Assembly: GCA_965242735.1 (NCBI GenBank)
Contig: OZ251497.1
Coordinates: 2,666,001-2,730,000, forward strand
DNA from: G958295645 sp965242735
GTDB lineage: Bacteria; Gemmatimonadota; Gemmatimonadetes; Longimicrobiales; Gaopeijiaceae
Direction: 5' to 3'
DNA length: 64,000 bases
Notes under the pieces: model-generated
Seen by the model: only the letters and a program-made list of their open reading frames with translations
Told to the model about the DNA's origin: nothing
The model's database searches: none
Program-made: the position numbers and the translations under genes
Part shown: positions 33,301-43,155 of the stretch, piece by piece
Position numbering within the stretch: position 1 is the first letter of the stretch
Layout of the letters: the number at the start of each line of letters is the position of its first letter

Positions 33301-34455
33301 CACGACCGCGAACGGAACCGGGCCGTCGCCGGCGTCGACCGTCCCGTGACCCTGGGCGGGCTCGAAGCGGAGCGACCCCTCCAAGGGCACGCCGCCGGCA
33401 TCGACCAGGACCGCCGAGAAAGCGACGGGGCGTCCCGTCGCTCCGGCCGGGTCGTCCGACAAGGGGCGCACGTCGGCGGGCACGGCCACCACCGCCGTCA
33501 TGTCGGACGACGGGCCGTCCGCGACGGACGCCGTGAGCGTCTGCGGCGCCGTGCCGTCGCCCAACGTCCAGTCCGTGACGGCAAGCCCGTCCTCGTCCGA
33601 GGTCGCGGACGCCGCCGACACGGCGCCGTGCCCCTCGCCGGGCGCGAAGGTCACCGGCACGCCCTGAACGGGGGCGCCGTCGTCGTCCACGACGCGCACC
33701 TTCACCGGCAACGCGTGCCCGGCCGACGTGCGGCGCCGGCCTCCCGACAAGACCAGAATCGCGTCCGCGATCTCGGCGGGCCTGAGGGCTTCCGCGCCGG
33801 CCTCGGCGGACCGGCCGTTCTCCGCGCGCGCGACCAGCGACTGCGCGCCGGCCTCCGAGCCCAGCGTCCACGACGTGACGGCCCGGCCGTCCGCGTCCGT
33901 GCGGGCGCTGGCCGGGTCCGCGACGCCTCCGGCGCTGGGCGTGAAGGTCACGGCGATCTCCGGCGCCGCCGCGCCCCCCGCGTCGAGCACGCGCACGACC
34001 ACGGAGTCGCGAAGCCTGCCGCCCTGAAGTCCGCGCTGGCCGCTCCCCGAGACGATCCGCACCGTGTCCGCCTCCTGCCGCACCGTCACGGCGGCCTGGA
34101 CCACCAGGTCGCCGTGCGACGCCTGCAGCGTCCCCGTGCCATTGGCGATCGCGGCGACGACGCCCGCGGCGCTCACGCTGAACACGTCCGGCGCGCTGCT
34201 CGACCACGAGACGGCGCCCTCGAACGCCCGGCCCCGCTGATCGGTGATGGACGCCGCGACCGTGACCGTCTCGCGCAGGTAGGACAGCGAAACGCTGGCC
34301 GGGCTGATGGTCAACTGCGTGGCGCGCGGCGGCTCGGTGGCGTCGTCGCAGCCCGAGCCCGCCAAGATCACCGCAAGCGCCGCGGCCAAGCGGCGGCATG
34401 CGAGCCGTCGCGAGCGCCGTGCCGAGAGATTCCCCACTGCCATGCGTTGCGCCAT
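30364..34455 (-). CDS. LRR and leishmanolysin-like metalloprotease lipoprotein (1363 aa)
   Basis: ATG at 34455 with AGGAG 7 nt upstream. Lipobox AGSGC (Cys36). Big/Ig-like domains lie at about residues 45-125 and 135-425. About fifteen 23-24-residue LRRs of the LPxxAFxGLxxLxxLxLxxN type follow at about 490-870, the subfamily common in eukaryotic surface receptors. Then come strand-rich domains, including a cadherin-like SDPDGDSLVFEV block near 1020. The C-terminal domain has HEMAHVLGFG (zinc site, His1204/Glu1205/His1208), a third His in DGHW near 1268 and the Met-turn ELMTP, matching M8 peptidases. Protein binding and cleavage at the cell surface is likely. It heads an operon with the TonB receptor. 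Confidence 0.88.
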   Translation of the reverse strand: MAQRMAVGNLSARRSRRLACRRLAAALAVILAGSGCDDATEPPRATQLTISPASVSLSYLRETVTVAASITDQRGRAFEGAVSWSSSAPDVFSVSAAGVVAAIANGTGTLQASHGDLVVQAAVTVRQEADTVRIVSGSGQRGLQGGRLRDSVVVRVLDAGGAAAPEIAVTFTPSAGGVADPASARTDADGRAVTSWTLGSEAGAQSLVARAENGRSAEAGAEALRPAEIADAILVLSGGRRRTSAGHALPVKVRVVDDDGAPVQGVPVTFAPGEGHGAVSAASATSDEDGLAVTDWTLGDGTAPQTLTASVADGPSSDMTAVVAVPADVRPLSDDPAGATGRPVAFSAVLVDAGGVPLEGSLRFEPAQGHGTVDAGDGPVPFAVVRTDTSGTGTVTWTPRGDVAAHPTQSMSVSSAGVARDLELRIASGICHRTPQVRDALVDAANWEQASKDCSEITAEDLVGGPWSGFIFLSESGIASLQSWDFAGTDPALIDLTGNELQELPADVFSGLPSLGSLGLAGNQLTTAAFAAFRDVGSLVQLDLNSNPLGDVPEDAFAKLDQLAILSLANVGLRSLTAETFSGLEALKSLFLTGNAELAALPENAFRELSALTNLDLSRTGVATIEPGAFNGLSAVAVFDIGNSPRLETLPRGAFRGLSGLSVLMLDSTAVRAIEPGAFEGLDALKWLIVERSRLAEWPAGAFRGMPGLEGLWLRDNPLLTTLPEKAFAGVPAGLQRLLVSHGPLAAIEPGALDGLAGLQGLHIEDADLTRWPEGAFRGPSALATLSLSGNGIRELPATAFAGQAGLRQLALSRNALAAWPKAALAALPSLQALDMSGNALSELPGDALSGLPAALRHLDLRDNPGAPFVLGVRLGRVGSDALEEGDGAHVRATMSDDAPTPFAAQVGWTAAGDVIGLRTGTATLAAGEVQSEAWELSGDNNGAAGGAQVVVTAAVELGLDSLFGLEARVLDTLVIDFAADSSRTNRRPVAADSLPALTLDAPGEGASTASVDLAAYFSDPDGDSLVFEVVPAREGIVSASVAADSLALAAARPGRTTLEVRAFDPGGFLAVQDMQVVVSGAFDIEIAYLGEISDEHKQIFEEAAERWESILAEGLPDVDFSEENYPAGRCGTESPAIADTVSELRIFASIGPIDGSLNILAQAGPCALRSDTYLPVVGIMSFDEADIPLLEAEAGGLRGVILHEMAHVLGFGTIWGDEHANLLREPSLHNAGADSHFVGELAIAAFDAAGGRSYSGAKVPVENSGIPGSTDGHWRESLLFNELMTPNYNSGSDPLSAITIQAMEDMGYVVSAGEADNYRLPSADASRRLAESPVVADLRHDIRKGPIVLVDDNGRVSGVIRR

Positions 34456-34496
34456 CTTCGTTCTCCTGAGTCCAGTCTGCCGGGGCAGAGCCGATC

Positions 34497-34514
34497 GTCG
34501 TCCAAAGGGACGAC
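34497..34514. terminator. Perfect stem-loop between gyrB and the LRR-protease gene
   Basis: GTCGTCC-AAAG-GGACGAC, a 7-bp perfect stem with a 4-nt loop, 42 nt before the LRR-protease start. No T-run follows on the minus strand, so it could be a terminator for gyrB, an mRNA-stability element or a protein site in the leader of the next gene. Confidence 0.45.
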
Positions 34515-34644
34515 ATTCACCGGCTAGTACTCCGATGCGGCGCCGAATGTTGCCCGGCGGCGCCGCAAGGCGCGGATGGCGAACGCGGGCGGCGGCCCCG
34601 GACGCCCCGGCGGGCGGGTCTGGCGGTCCGAGCTTGGCGCCGGG

Positions 34645-36556
<1,912 letters not shown>

Positions 36557-36570
<14 letters not shown>

Positions 36571-37039
36571 GCGCCCCCTCCTCCGCGTGATGGCGAGCGG
36601 CGGCGGCGAAGCGGCGGTTCCCGTCCGCCCGCCTGCCGCGTCCGCGCCCGCGTCCCTGCCCGTGCCCGCGCCCCGCGCCTTCGCCGTTCCGAAGACGGAA
36701 GCGAATGTCTCGAACCGGCGCAGCCTCGAGGCGCCCGTTGAGGCGTTCCAGGATGGCCGGCTTCATCATCGACAGCTCATTGGCCCATTCGCTGGTGGCC
36801 ACTTCCACCACCAGCGCGTCGCCCTGCACCTCCACGGCCCGGCTGACTCGCGCGACGGCCGGGCCGACCGCGACGGCCCAGTGCTTCAAGGCGTCCAGGC
36901 GCTCCAGCGTCTCGGACAGCCCGGACGCGGCCAGGAACCCCGCCACCGCGTCGGCCAGCGGCGTCCAGCCGGGTTCGCGCGCCAAGCTTCGCTCTTGGCG
37001 GTCTCGCGCGGCCGAGGCCGACGACGAAGAGCCCGTCAC
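36557..37039 (-). CDS. dciA: DciA-like DUF721 protein (160 aa)
   Basis: GTG at 37039 overlaps the recF stop (GTGA). The core at about residues 25-125 (PLADAVAGFLAASGLSETLERLDALKHWAVAVGPAVARVSRAVEV and SEWANELSMMKPAILERLN) is the DUF721 KH-like domain. In bacteria without DnaC or DnaI, DciA loads the replicative helicase at the origin. The Arg/Gly-rich tail (GRGHGQGRGRGRGRR) is probably disordered and may bind DNA. The position between recF and gyrB is the common one for this family. Confidence 0.87.
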
Positions 37040-38187
37040 GCTTCGACGACTCCGCCGCGAATCCGCCAGCGCGCCAGCGACGGCTTGCGCAAGCGGACGT
37101 CCGACTCGCTGGGCGCGGTCAGGACGACTTGTCCGGTCGACTCTTTCTCCACCAGCGCCACGACCCGCTCCGAACGGCCTTCGTCGAGCTCGGCGAACGC
37201 GTCGTCCAGCAGGAGAATGGGCTCGGCGCCGCGGTGCTCGCGGATCGTCGCGGCCTCGACGAGCCGAAGCGCCAGCGCGGCCGTCCGCGACTGTCCGCCC
37301 GACCCGAACGTCCGAACCGGGACTTGCCGCCCCCCCGACGCCATCGTCACGTGCAGTTCGTCGCGATGCGGCCCCGCCGACGTGCGACGCTGCTGAACGT
37401 CGCGCGGCCAGCTCTCGTCCAGACGCCTCCGGTACGCCGCCGCCGCTTCCGCCACGGCCTCGTCGCGCTCTCTGCCTTCCCAGCCGACCGTCTGGCTTCC
37501 GTTCCCGCCCGGCGCGAGGTCGGGGCCGTACGCCAGCCCGGCGCCGTCGCCGCCCGAAATCGCCGTGTAGTACGACCGGAACGGCCCCGCCCACGCGGCT
37601 GCCCATTCGGCGCGCATGACGGTCACCCGGGCCCCTTGCTCCGCCAGCACGCCGTCCCAGGCCCGGGCCGCGTCGCCGCCCTCTCCCGCCCGGAGCGCCG
37701 CGTTTCGTTGCGCCAGCGCCTTCTTGAACGCCCGGAGCGCTTGGACGTAGCCGGCCAGGTTGAGCGAGAGGACGACGTTCAGGAATTGACGGCGGCGCGC
37801 CGGGCCCGCCCGCACGAGGTCCACGTCGGCAGGCGCGAAGATCATGGCGCCCAGCCGTCCCAACGCGGCCGAGAAGCGAAGGGCCTCCTTGCCGTCCAGC
37901 ACGACCTTCTTGGCCTTGCTCTGCCGTTCGAATCCGGCCGACACGGTTGCCGAGCCCTCGCCCTCGAGGAATCCGCGCACGTGGAAGGCCTCTTCCGAGA
38001 AGGCCGCCAGCTCGGCGTCCCGGGCGCCCCGGAACGACCGGAAGCACTCGAGGTAGTAGATCGCCTCGAGCAGGTTGGTCTTCCCCTGCGCGTTGTCGCC
38101 GATCAAGGCCACTCCCTCGGGGGGAAAGCGCAACGTTTGGACTCCCAAGTTGCGGAAGTGCCGCAATTCAAGGGCCCTCAGGACCAC
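37036..38187 (-). CDS. recF: DNA replication and repair protein RecF
   Basis: GTG at 38187 with GGAGG 6 nt upstream. Typical start LRALELRHFRNL, Walker A GDNAQGKTNLLEAIYYLE, conserved ARRRQFLNVVLS, ABC signature FGSGGQSRTAALALRL, and Walker B ILLLDDAFAELDEGR. Length 383 aa is normal. RecF, with RecO and RecR, loads RecA at single-strand gaps. First gene of the recF-dciA-gyrB operon. Confidence 0.97.
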   Translation of the reverse strand: MVLRALELRHFRNLGVQTLRFPPEGVALIGDNAQGKTNLLEAIYYLECFRSFRGARDAELAAFSEEAFHVRGFLEGEGSATVSAGFERQSKAKKVVLDGKEALRFSAALGRLGAMIFAPADVDLVRAGPARRRQFLNVVLSLNLAGYVQALRAFKKALAQRNAALRAGEGGDAARAWDGVLAEQGARVTVMRAEWAAAWAGPFRSYYTAISGGDGAGLAYGPDLAPGGNGSQTVGWEGRERDEAVAEAAAAYRRRLDESWPRDVQQRRTSAGPHRDELHVTMASGGRQVPVRTFGSGGQSRTAALALRLVEAATIREHRGAEPILLLDDAFAELDEGRSERVVALVEKESTGQVVLTAPSESDVRLRKPSLARWRIRGGVVEA

Positions 38188-38340
38188 GGACGGCCTCCGA
38201 TTCGGCGGACGCGGGGCTGGGGCGCGGCGCCCGGCGCGGCCACGCGCTCACGCCGACGGCGCGCGCATCGAGGGACCCCATGCATCGCATCGTGAAATGT
38301 AACGGAAAACGGGCTGAGGCAGGCCGCGGACCGGCGTCGG

Positions 38341-39126
38341 CTAACGCCCTTGGAACTGCGGCTTTCGCTTCTCCAGGAAGGCCGACATGCCCTCCCTCAT
38401 GTCGTCGGTGGACGCCAGCAGCCCGAAGGCGGCCGCCTCGAACCGAAGCGCCGCCGGCGTCGAGCACTCCAGCGCCCCGTAGACCGACTTGAGCGCCATT
38501 TCGACCGCCACCGGTCCCTTCCTGGCGATCTTGCCCGCGTACGCCCGCGCGCACTCCAGCAATTCGTCGTGAGGCGCCACCACGTTGGCCAAGCCGATGG
38601 CCAGCGCGCGTTCGGCCCCGACCGGATCGCCCGTCAAGACCATCTCCAGGGCGCGGCCGAGTCCCACCAGCCGTGCCAGGCGCACCGTGCCGCCGTATCC
38701 GGGGAGGATGCCCAGCCCCACTTCCGGCAGCCCGAACTGGGCGCGGTCGCTCGCCACGCGCAGATGACAGGCCAGCGCCAGCTCGCATCCGCCGCCCAGC
38801 GCGTACCCGCCGACCGCGGCGACGACCGGCCTCGGGAACGTTTCGATGGCGCGCAGCACGGCCTGCCCCCGCTCGCTGACGGCGGTCCCCGTGCGCGGCG
38901 TCATCCGGGCCAGCTCGCCGATGTCCGCTCCGGCCACGAACGCCTTGCCGCCCGCGCCCGTCAGGACGACTCCGCGCAGGGAATCGTCGCGGCGCAGGTC
39001 CTCGAACGCGCCCTCCAGTCCGTCGATCACGTCGGGATTGAGCGCGTTGAGCCTCTCTTGGCGGTCGATGGTGACCGTGGCGATCGCGTCGCGCGTCTCG
39101 GTCTTGACGTACGATGGGGAGGGCAT
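38341..39126 (-). CDS. Enoyl-CoA hydratase/isomerase (crotonase) family protein
   Basis: 261 aa with the crotonase core: KAFVAGADIGELARM (oxyanion-hole region), GGYALGGGCELALACHLRVAS with the first catalytic Glu, and FGLPEVGLGILPGYGGTVRLARLVG with the second. Both Glu of true hydratases are present, so hydration of 2-enoyl-CoA in beta-oxidation or a related pathway is likely. No Shine-Dalgarno sequence is visible before ATG at 39126. It is a single gene, with its nearest pathway relatives (3-hydroxyacyl-CoA dehydrogenase, thiolase) about 10 kb away. Confidence 0.93.
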   Translation of the reverse strand: MPSPSYVKTETRDAIATVTIDRQERLNALNPDVIDGLEGAFEDLRRDDSLRGVVLTGAGGKAFVAGADIGELARMTPRTGTAVSERGQAVLRAIETFPRPVVAAVGGYALGGGCELALACHLRVASDRAQFGLPEVGLGILPGYGGTVRLARLVGLGRALEMVLTGDPVGAERALAIGLANVVAPHDELLECARAYAGKIARKGPVAVEMALKSVYGALECSTPAALRFEAAAFGLLASTDDMREGMSAFLEKRKPQFQGR

Positions 39127-39599
39127 GGGAAGGCGCGGGGCTGGGGGATTGGGGAAAGACTGGGAGGGCTCTGGGACGAGCGGCGGTCAAGATCGGCGGG
39201 CGGCGACCGAAGGCCGGCGAGCGGCGGGCGAACGCTGGCCGCCGACGAGCGGCGGGCGGCGACCGCCGACACCCGGCCGACGGCGCAGGCCGGACGCGCA
39301 GTTCCGTGGTCGTCGTCGTTTGCGAATCTAGCGACGGAGGCGACGCGCTGGGCAATCGCGGGCGGGGCAGGCGCCGCGAGGCGAGCCGGGCAAGGTCTCC
39401 AGCGCGGGCGTCGGCGCGCGGGCATTGACGGACGAGCACCGGCGCTTGAGGCGAGCCGGGCACCTTCGCCGCGGCCCCGGCGGGCGGCGCAGGGCCGAAG
39501 AGTGGCGCGCTGTCGCGGACGGGCTTATACTTGCTCCTCAAGGACGGCCGCTCTCGGCGGTCCGCGGGCTTCGTTTGGAGAAGGGGAGGCGCCGGCAAC
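39127..39599. other. GC-rich intergenic region with short imperfect repeats
   Basis: Region between the divergent enoyl-CoA hydratase and ssb genes. Around 39180-39275 the element CGAGCGGCGGGCG and variants recur several times. No coding frame is convincing. It must hold promoters for both neighbours, but I cannot place them. Confidence 0.45.
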
Positions 39600-40085
39600 G
39601 TGTCGCGCTCGCTCAACAAGGTCACCTTGATCGGCAACGTCGGCGGCGACCCCGACGTCCGCTCGACCGCGTCGGGGGCCCGTGTCGCCAAGGTTTCGCT
39701 GGCCACGTCCCGGTCGTTTCAGGACCGCTCGGGACAGCGCCAGGAGCGCACCGAGTGGCACCGTCTCTCGTTTTGGGGAAAGCTGGCCGACGTGGTCGAG
39801 CAGTACGTCGGCAAGGGCGACCGCCTGTACGTCGAAGGGCGGATCGAGTACTCCCAGACCGAGGACGACCGGGGCGGCACGCGGTACTGGACCGACATCC
39901 AAGTGCGGGAAATGATCATGCTGGGGGCGCGCGGCGGCCGCGACGGCGGGGACGCGTACGGGGGACAGGCGGGCGGGACGAGCGGCGAATGGTCGCGAGA
40001 GTCCGAGTCTCGGCCGGCGGCGCCTGCCGGGGCGGCGCCCGAGTCCGGGGGCGGTCCCGAGCCCGAAGACGACCTGCCGTTCTAG
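39600..40085 (+). CDS. ssb: Single-stranded DNA-binding protein
   Basis: GTG at 39600 is preferred since the OB fold begins directly (SRSLNKVTLIGNVGGDPDVR) and GGGGAGG lies about 11 nt upstream. Conserved ERTEWHRLSFWGKLADVVEQYVGKGDRLYVEGRIEY follows. After residue about 115 comes a Gly/Pro/Ser-rich disordered linker, then the acidic tip DDLPF that recruits partner proteins. 161 aa, normal. Followed 6 nt later by infA, an unusual pairing. Confidence 0.96.
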   Translation: MSRSLNKVTLIGNVGGDPDVRSTASGARVAKVSLATSRSFQDRSGQRQERTEWHRLSFWGKLADVVEQYVGKGDRLYVEGRIEYSQTEDDRGGTRYWTDIQVREMIMLGARGGRDGGDAYGGQAGGTSGEWSRESESRPAAPAGAAPESGGGPEPEDDLPF

Positions 40086-40091
40086 CGCAGC

Positions 40092-40307
40092 ATGGCCAAC
40101 GACGCGATCGAGATGGAGGGCACCGTCACCGAGGTGCTCCCCAACACCAACTTTCGGGTGAAGCTGGAGAACGGCCACGAGATTCTGGCCTACCTGTCCG
40201 GCAAGATGAGAAAGTTCTACATCCGCGTGCTGGCCGGCGACCGCGTGAAGGTGGAGATGTCCCCCTACGATCTGACGCGCGGCCGGGTGACCTACCGCTA
40301 CAAGTAG
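40092..40307 (+). CDS. infA: Translation initiation factor IF-1
   Basis: 71 aa, full S1/OB domain: DAIEMEGTVTEVLPNTNFRV, ENGHEILAYLSGKMRKFYIR, PYDLTRGRVTYRYK. ATG at 40092 lies 6 nt after the ssb stop; no clear Shine-Dalgarno sequence, so translation is probably coupled to ssb. IF-1 is usually near ribosomal protein genes; here it travels with ssb. Confidence 0.97.
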   Translation: MANDAIEMEGTVTEVLPNTNFRVKLENGHEILAYLSGKMRKFYIRVLAGDRVKVEMSPYDLTRGRVTYRYK

Positions 40308-40379
40308 GGCACGCGAGGGCGCGGGTCAGCGGCGCGGACCGCGAATTCGCTGGGCGGGCGCGCCTCCGGGCGCGGGCGG

Positions 40380-40553
40380 CAAGGACGACATGCCGCGAGA
40401 GCGGCTGGAGCCGCCCCTGGGTGCGCACGGCAAGGACGAACATGCCGCGAGAGCGGCCGGAGCGCGCCCCTGGGCGCGCACGGACGCGGGCCAAGATCGT
40501 ACCCTACGCCGTCATCGTCGAAGGTCGCCCCTGGGTGCGCACGGACGCGGGTC
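40380..40553. repeat. Tandem repeat of about 52 bp between convergent genes
   Basis: Two adjacent copies (40380-40430 and 40431-40483) share GACATGCCGCGAGAGCGG-like and CGCCCCTGGGYGCGCACGG blocks. A partial third copy of the second block begins near 40524 and runs into the 3' end of the minus-strand gene. No stem-loop or coding function was seen. Confidence 0.7.
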
Positions 40554-40866
40554 AGCGAGCGGCGTCGTCCACCTCCGACTTCCACAAGCCCATCAAGTGC
40601 GGGTCGAAGCGGCCAGGGTCGCTCTTGTACTCCTCGGCCCAGGCACGGAAGCCGGGCAGCTCCAACCGATCACGGATGCTGCGCGTGGCAAAGCGGATGG
40701 CTTCGTTGTACGACGCCGGGGCCCCCTGGCCCGCCGCCCGCGCCTCGGTCTCGGCCAGCGAGTAGATGTCGTCCGGCGAAAGGGACAACAACGCTTCGGC
40801 CACCTTGGCGGAACAATAGTCCCGGTACTTGGCGCGCAGGACCGATTCTTCGTTTTCGTCCACCAT
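40552..40866 (-). CDS. Hypothetical protein (104 aa)
   Basis: ATG at 40866 (MVDENEES) is chosen over ATG at 40899 because GGAGG lies 5 nt upstream. The product is helical, acidic at the start, soluble, with no signal peptide: LRAKYRDYCSAKVAEALLSLSPDDIYSLAETEAR, then YNEAIRFATRSIRDRLELPGFRAWAEEYKS. I do not recognise it. It follows the possible RHH-type gene by 118 bp on the same strand, so the two might form a regulated pair. The 3' end carries the last partial unit of the 52-bp tandem repeat. Confidence 0.65.
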   Translation of the reverse strand: MVDENEESVLRAKYRDYCSAKVAEALLSLSPDDIYSLAETEARAAGQGAPASYNEAIRFATRSIRDRLELPGFRAWAEEYKSDPGRFDPHLMGLWKSEVDDAAR

Positions 40867-40984
40867 TGCGCCCTCCGGCCAGGCCGGCGCCTGGCGCATG
40901 AAGGAAGACCGCCGGTGATTCGGCGCGGGTCGCGCCGTTGTCGAACAATAAATCTAGTTGCGACGCGCCCGCGCCGCCAATGAC

Positions 40985-41335
40985 CTACGTGAGGGCCGGA
41001 GACGGGCCTGTGGACTCCCGATCCGCGTCGCGCATCTGGTCGTAGATGGAACGGCGCGTGAGTCCGTACTGGACGATCCAGTTCATGAAGTCGGGATCGG
41101 ACTGCTGAAGCTCTTCCGCCAAAACGGAGACGTCGTCAGGCAAACGGACGTTCAAACGGACGGATCGCGTTCTCCACATGCGCAAATTCGCTCTCAAGCC
41201 GGAGGGTGCCTTGGGGGCAGGACCGACGGCCCGCCGCGGGGCCAGCGTCCTGCGGGTGCGGTGGACTCCAATCATAGGCGAACGAGCCGCCTTCCGCAAA
41301 TCGGCGGCGGCGGTCGTGCTGCCTTCGTGGATCAT
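40985..41335 (-). CDS. Possible ribbon-helix-helix DNA-binding protein (116 aa or shorter)
   Basis: The C-terminal part, SVRLNVRLPDDVSVLAEELQQSDPDFMNWIVQYG, has the strand-helix-helix pattern of RHH (CopG/Arc) proteins. With ATG at 41335 the protein has a long basic N-terminus of low information; ATG at 41179 (MWRTRSVRLNV) would give a compact RHH protein of 64 aa. Neither has a good Shine-Dalgarno sequence. A TACAAT box (minus strand, 41344-41349) lies just before 41335, which would suit a near-leaderless message. It is preceded by an inverted repeat, fitting autoregulation. Confidence 0.5.
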   Translation of the reverse strand: MIHEGSTTAAADLRKAARSPMIGVHRTRRTLAPRRAVGPAPKAPSGLRANLRMWRTRSVRLNVRLPDDVSVLAEELQQSDPDFMNWIVQYGLTRRSIYDQMRDADRESTGPSPALT

Positions 41336-41344
41336 CGCAAGTCA

Positions 41345-41365
41345 TTGTAAATAAACAACTTACAA
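41345..41365 (-). promoter_or_regulatory. Inverted repeat TTGTAA-N9-TTACAA, candidate operator
   Basis: A 21-bp inverted repeat in an AT-rich island, 9 nt upstream of the possible RHH gene and overlapping its TACAAT box. The position suits repression by the gene's own product. The surrounding 41336-41707 is unusually AT-rich for this window and otherwise holds no gene. Confidence 0.45.
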
Positions 41366-41495
41366 CAAATTCAGCGTTCATCCGTAATCAGTTGTTTTCC
41401 CCTGGAAGGTCCACGGCCAAGCTGGCCTCCGCCGATCCACGAAATCGCCGATTGGATGGGCTGAAGTCACTCCTGGCCCGGCTTCTCCACGTCAA

Positions 41496-41528
41496 GCGAG
41501 GGAAACATATTTTTCCCAAAAATCTCGC
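41496..41528. terminator. AT-rich hairpin
   Basis: Outer arms GCGAG and CTCGC enclose an inner stem GGGAAA-N6-TTTCCC. It lies between the possible RHH gene and the 3' end of the Rpn-type gene. It could be a terminator of the minus-strand nuclease gene or part of a promoter; no clear T-run was found. Confidence 0.35.
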
Positions 41529-41707
41529 TGGCCGAAACCGCGCCATCCGGCCGCCGGAGGCCGGATTTGGGCACCGTGTCTGGCCGGCGGAAGGTGGAGT
41601 CGGCAGCCCATGACGGGCTCGCCAGCGATCCGGGCGGGCGCGCCGCCCACCCCAGCGACTACGACCGAGAGCAGTGCGCGGACGTGGCCCGGCTCGCCGC
41701 TTTCGGG

Positions 41708-42868
41708 TCAGGAAGCCTTCGCCGCCCGCGCCAGCAGTTCCGGGCCGCTCCGGCAGTCGATGATCAGGTCGGCCACCTCGGCGAGCCGCCCCGGACCGGA
41801 GACTCCCTCCAGCAAACTGGCCAGCGCCTTCGCCGTCTCCCCACCGAACTTCCGACGCGCCAGACCCTCGATCGTCGCCCGCAGGTTCTGCCGCGCACGC
41901 GCCTCGGCTTCCCGCCGTCCTTCTTCACGTCCTTCTTCACGTCCTTCTGCGCGTCCTTCTGCGCGTCCGGCTTCGCGTCCGGCTTCGCGTCCGGCTTCCA
42001 GCCCCGTCTCCCACCCCTTGCGGGACGCCTCGCGAAACTTCTTCGCGAACCACGAGTCCACGACCGGCTCTGCCAGGTCCTGCAACTGCTGCACTCTCGC
42101 CACGTCTTCCTCCTTGGCTCCGGCTTCGATCATCGAGCTGCGCACCCACGCCACCAGCCCCTCCCGCGCCGCCGCGTCAGGCGGCAACAACTGCTCCAGC
42201 ACCGCCAGCGCCTCCCTATATTCGCCTTCGTCCGCCGCGTAGCGCAACTTCAGCGCCGCCTCGCGCGCCGTCTCCGGGCGGCCCAGCTCCCGCGCTTCCT
42301 CCGCCTCCCGCACCAGCAACGACTCCTGCCCCAGCGCAAACGGCAGGAACGCCCGCGCCTCGTCCGCCAGCAGGTCCGCCAGCCGCGTCGACCCCGGCCA
42401 CGGCCCCGTCCCCACGTGCACCACGATCGGCAGCGCCGGCGGCAGCTTGCGTTCCTTGCTCGCCTCTTCGCCCTTGCTCAGGTAGTCGTACGCCAGCGCC
42501 GTCTCCAGCAGGATGCGCACCGGCATCCGCCAGTCCGGCGCCGCCTGGAACTCGAACAGGAACACCACGTAGAACCACGAGTCCCGAAACGGCGCGCGCC
42601 ACACGAGATCGGCGTGACGAACCGTTCGCCGCTTCGGATCGACGTGCTCCGTCGGCCCGGGCTGCAGCCCGTCGAGGTCGATGCGGGCCGCGATCTCGTC
42701 CGGCACGATCTTGCCGAGGACGTGCTTGGTCAGAAACTCCGAGACGATCTGCTTGTCGCGGTAGACCAGCTTCGCGCTCTTGTCCTTCGGCTGGTGGAGC
42801 GGCGGCGGCCCGCGGGGGCCGGCCCGTCTCGCGGCCGGGATGCGGTCTTTGGGGTTGTCGTCGGCCAT
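41708..42868 (-). CDS. Rpn/YhgA-like PD-(D/E)XK nuclease family protein (386 aa)
   Basis: ATG at 42868 (MADDNPKDR). The family core is seen at about residues 50-170: DKQIVSEFLTKHVLGKIV, then RHADLVWRAPF (the D of the nuclease site), FYVVFLFEFQAAPDWRMPVRILLE (E-x-Q motif) and LPIVVHVGTGPW. Residues about 280-315 are a highly charged repeat (EAGREAGREAGRAEG and continuing EEGR units) encoded by 12-bp tandem repeats, forming a likely coiled coil. The end, QNLRATIEGLARRKFGGETAKALASLLEGVSG, is the C-terminal helical domain common to this group. Related proteins promote recombination in E. coli. A second member lies at 58404-59480. Confidence 0.82.
   Translation of the reverse strand: MADDNPKDRIPAARRAGPRGPPPLHQPKDKSAKLVYRDKQIVSEFLTKHVLGKIVPDEIAARIDLDGLQPGPTEHVDPKRRTVRHADLVWRAPFRDSWFYVVFLFEFQAAPDWRMPVRILLETALAYDYLSKGEEASKERKLPPALPIVVHVGTGPWPGSTRLADLLADEARAFLPFALGQESLLVREAEEARELGRPETAREAALKLRYAADEGEYREALAVLEQLLPPDAAAREGLVAWVRSSMIEAGAKEEDVARVQQLQDLAEPVVDSWFAKKFREASRKGWETGLEAGREAGREAGRAEGRAEGREEGREEGRREAEARARQNLRATIEGLARRKFGGETAKALASLLEGVSGPGRLAEVADLIIDCRSGPELLARAAKAS
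41923..42003 (-). repeat. 12-bp coding tandem repeats inside the Rpn-type gene
   Basis: Runs of CGTCCTTCTTCA, CGTCCTTCTGCG and CGTCCGGCTTCG (plus strand) encode repeated EEGR, AEGR and EAGR units, with about three variants each occurring two or three times. The frame is kept throughout. Copy number could change by slippage without a frameshift. Confidence 0.8.
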
Positions 42869-43155
42869 GGACTCGGACGTTCGTGATCGGGGGTATCCGG
42901 CGCCCCGCTCGCGCGGCATCGCAGAATGACCACGGCCGGCCCTCCAGGGGCTCGCCGGGGTGCGCACCTCCAATCGTCGCAGCGCCGGGCCGGCGCTCAA
43001 ATGGCAGAATGGGACTGCACCATGGCTGGATGGGAACGAGTTCTGCGACGGGCGCTCCCGCTCCGGCGCGGCCCGCTCTGGCCTGTCGCCGTCGTCGCGC
43101 CAATTCAACGGGGTTGACGCGCCCGGTATCCGCGCTTACCGTTCTGCCTGCGACA

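Noticed and set aside
27461..34455. A SusD lipoprotein next to the SusC-type receptor
   Set aside because: No SusD-like sequence is present; the upstream gene is an LRR-metalloprotease and the downstream one is addB.
41923..42003. CRISPR-like short repeats
   Set aside because: They are 12-bp coding repeats without spacers inside the nuclease gene.
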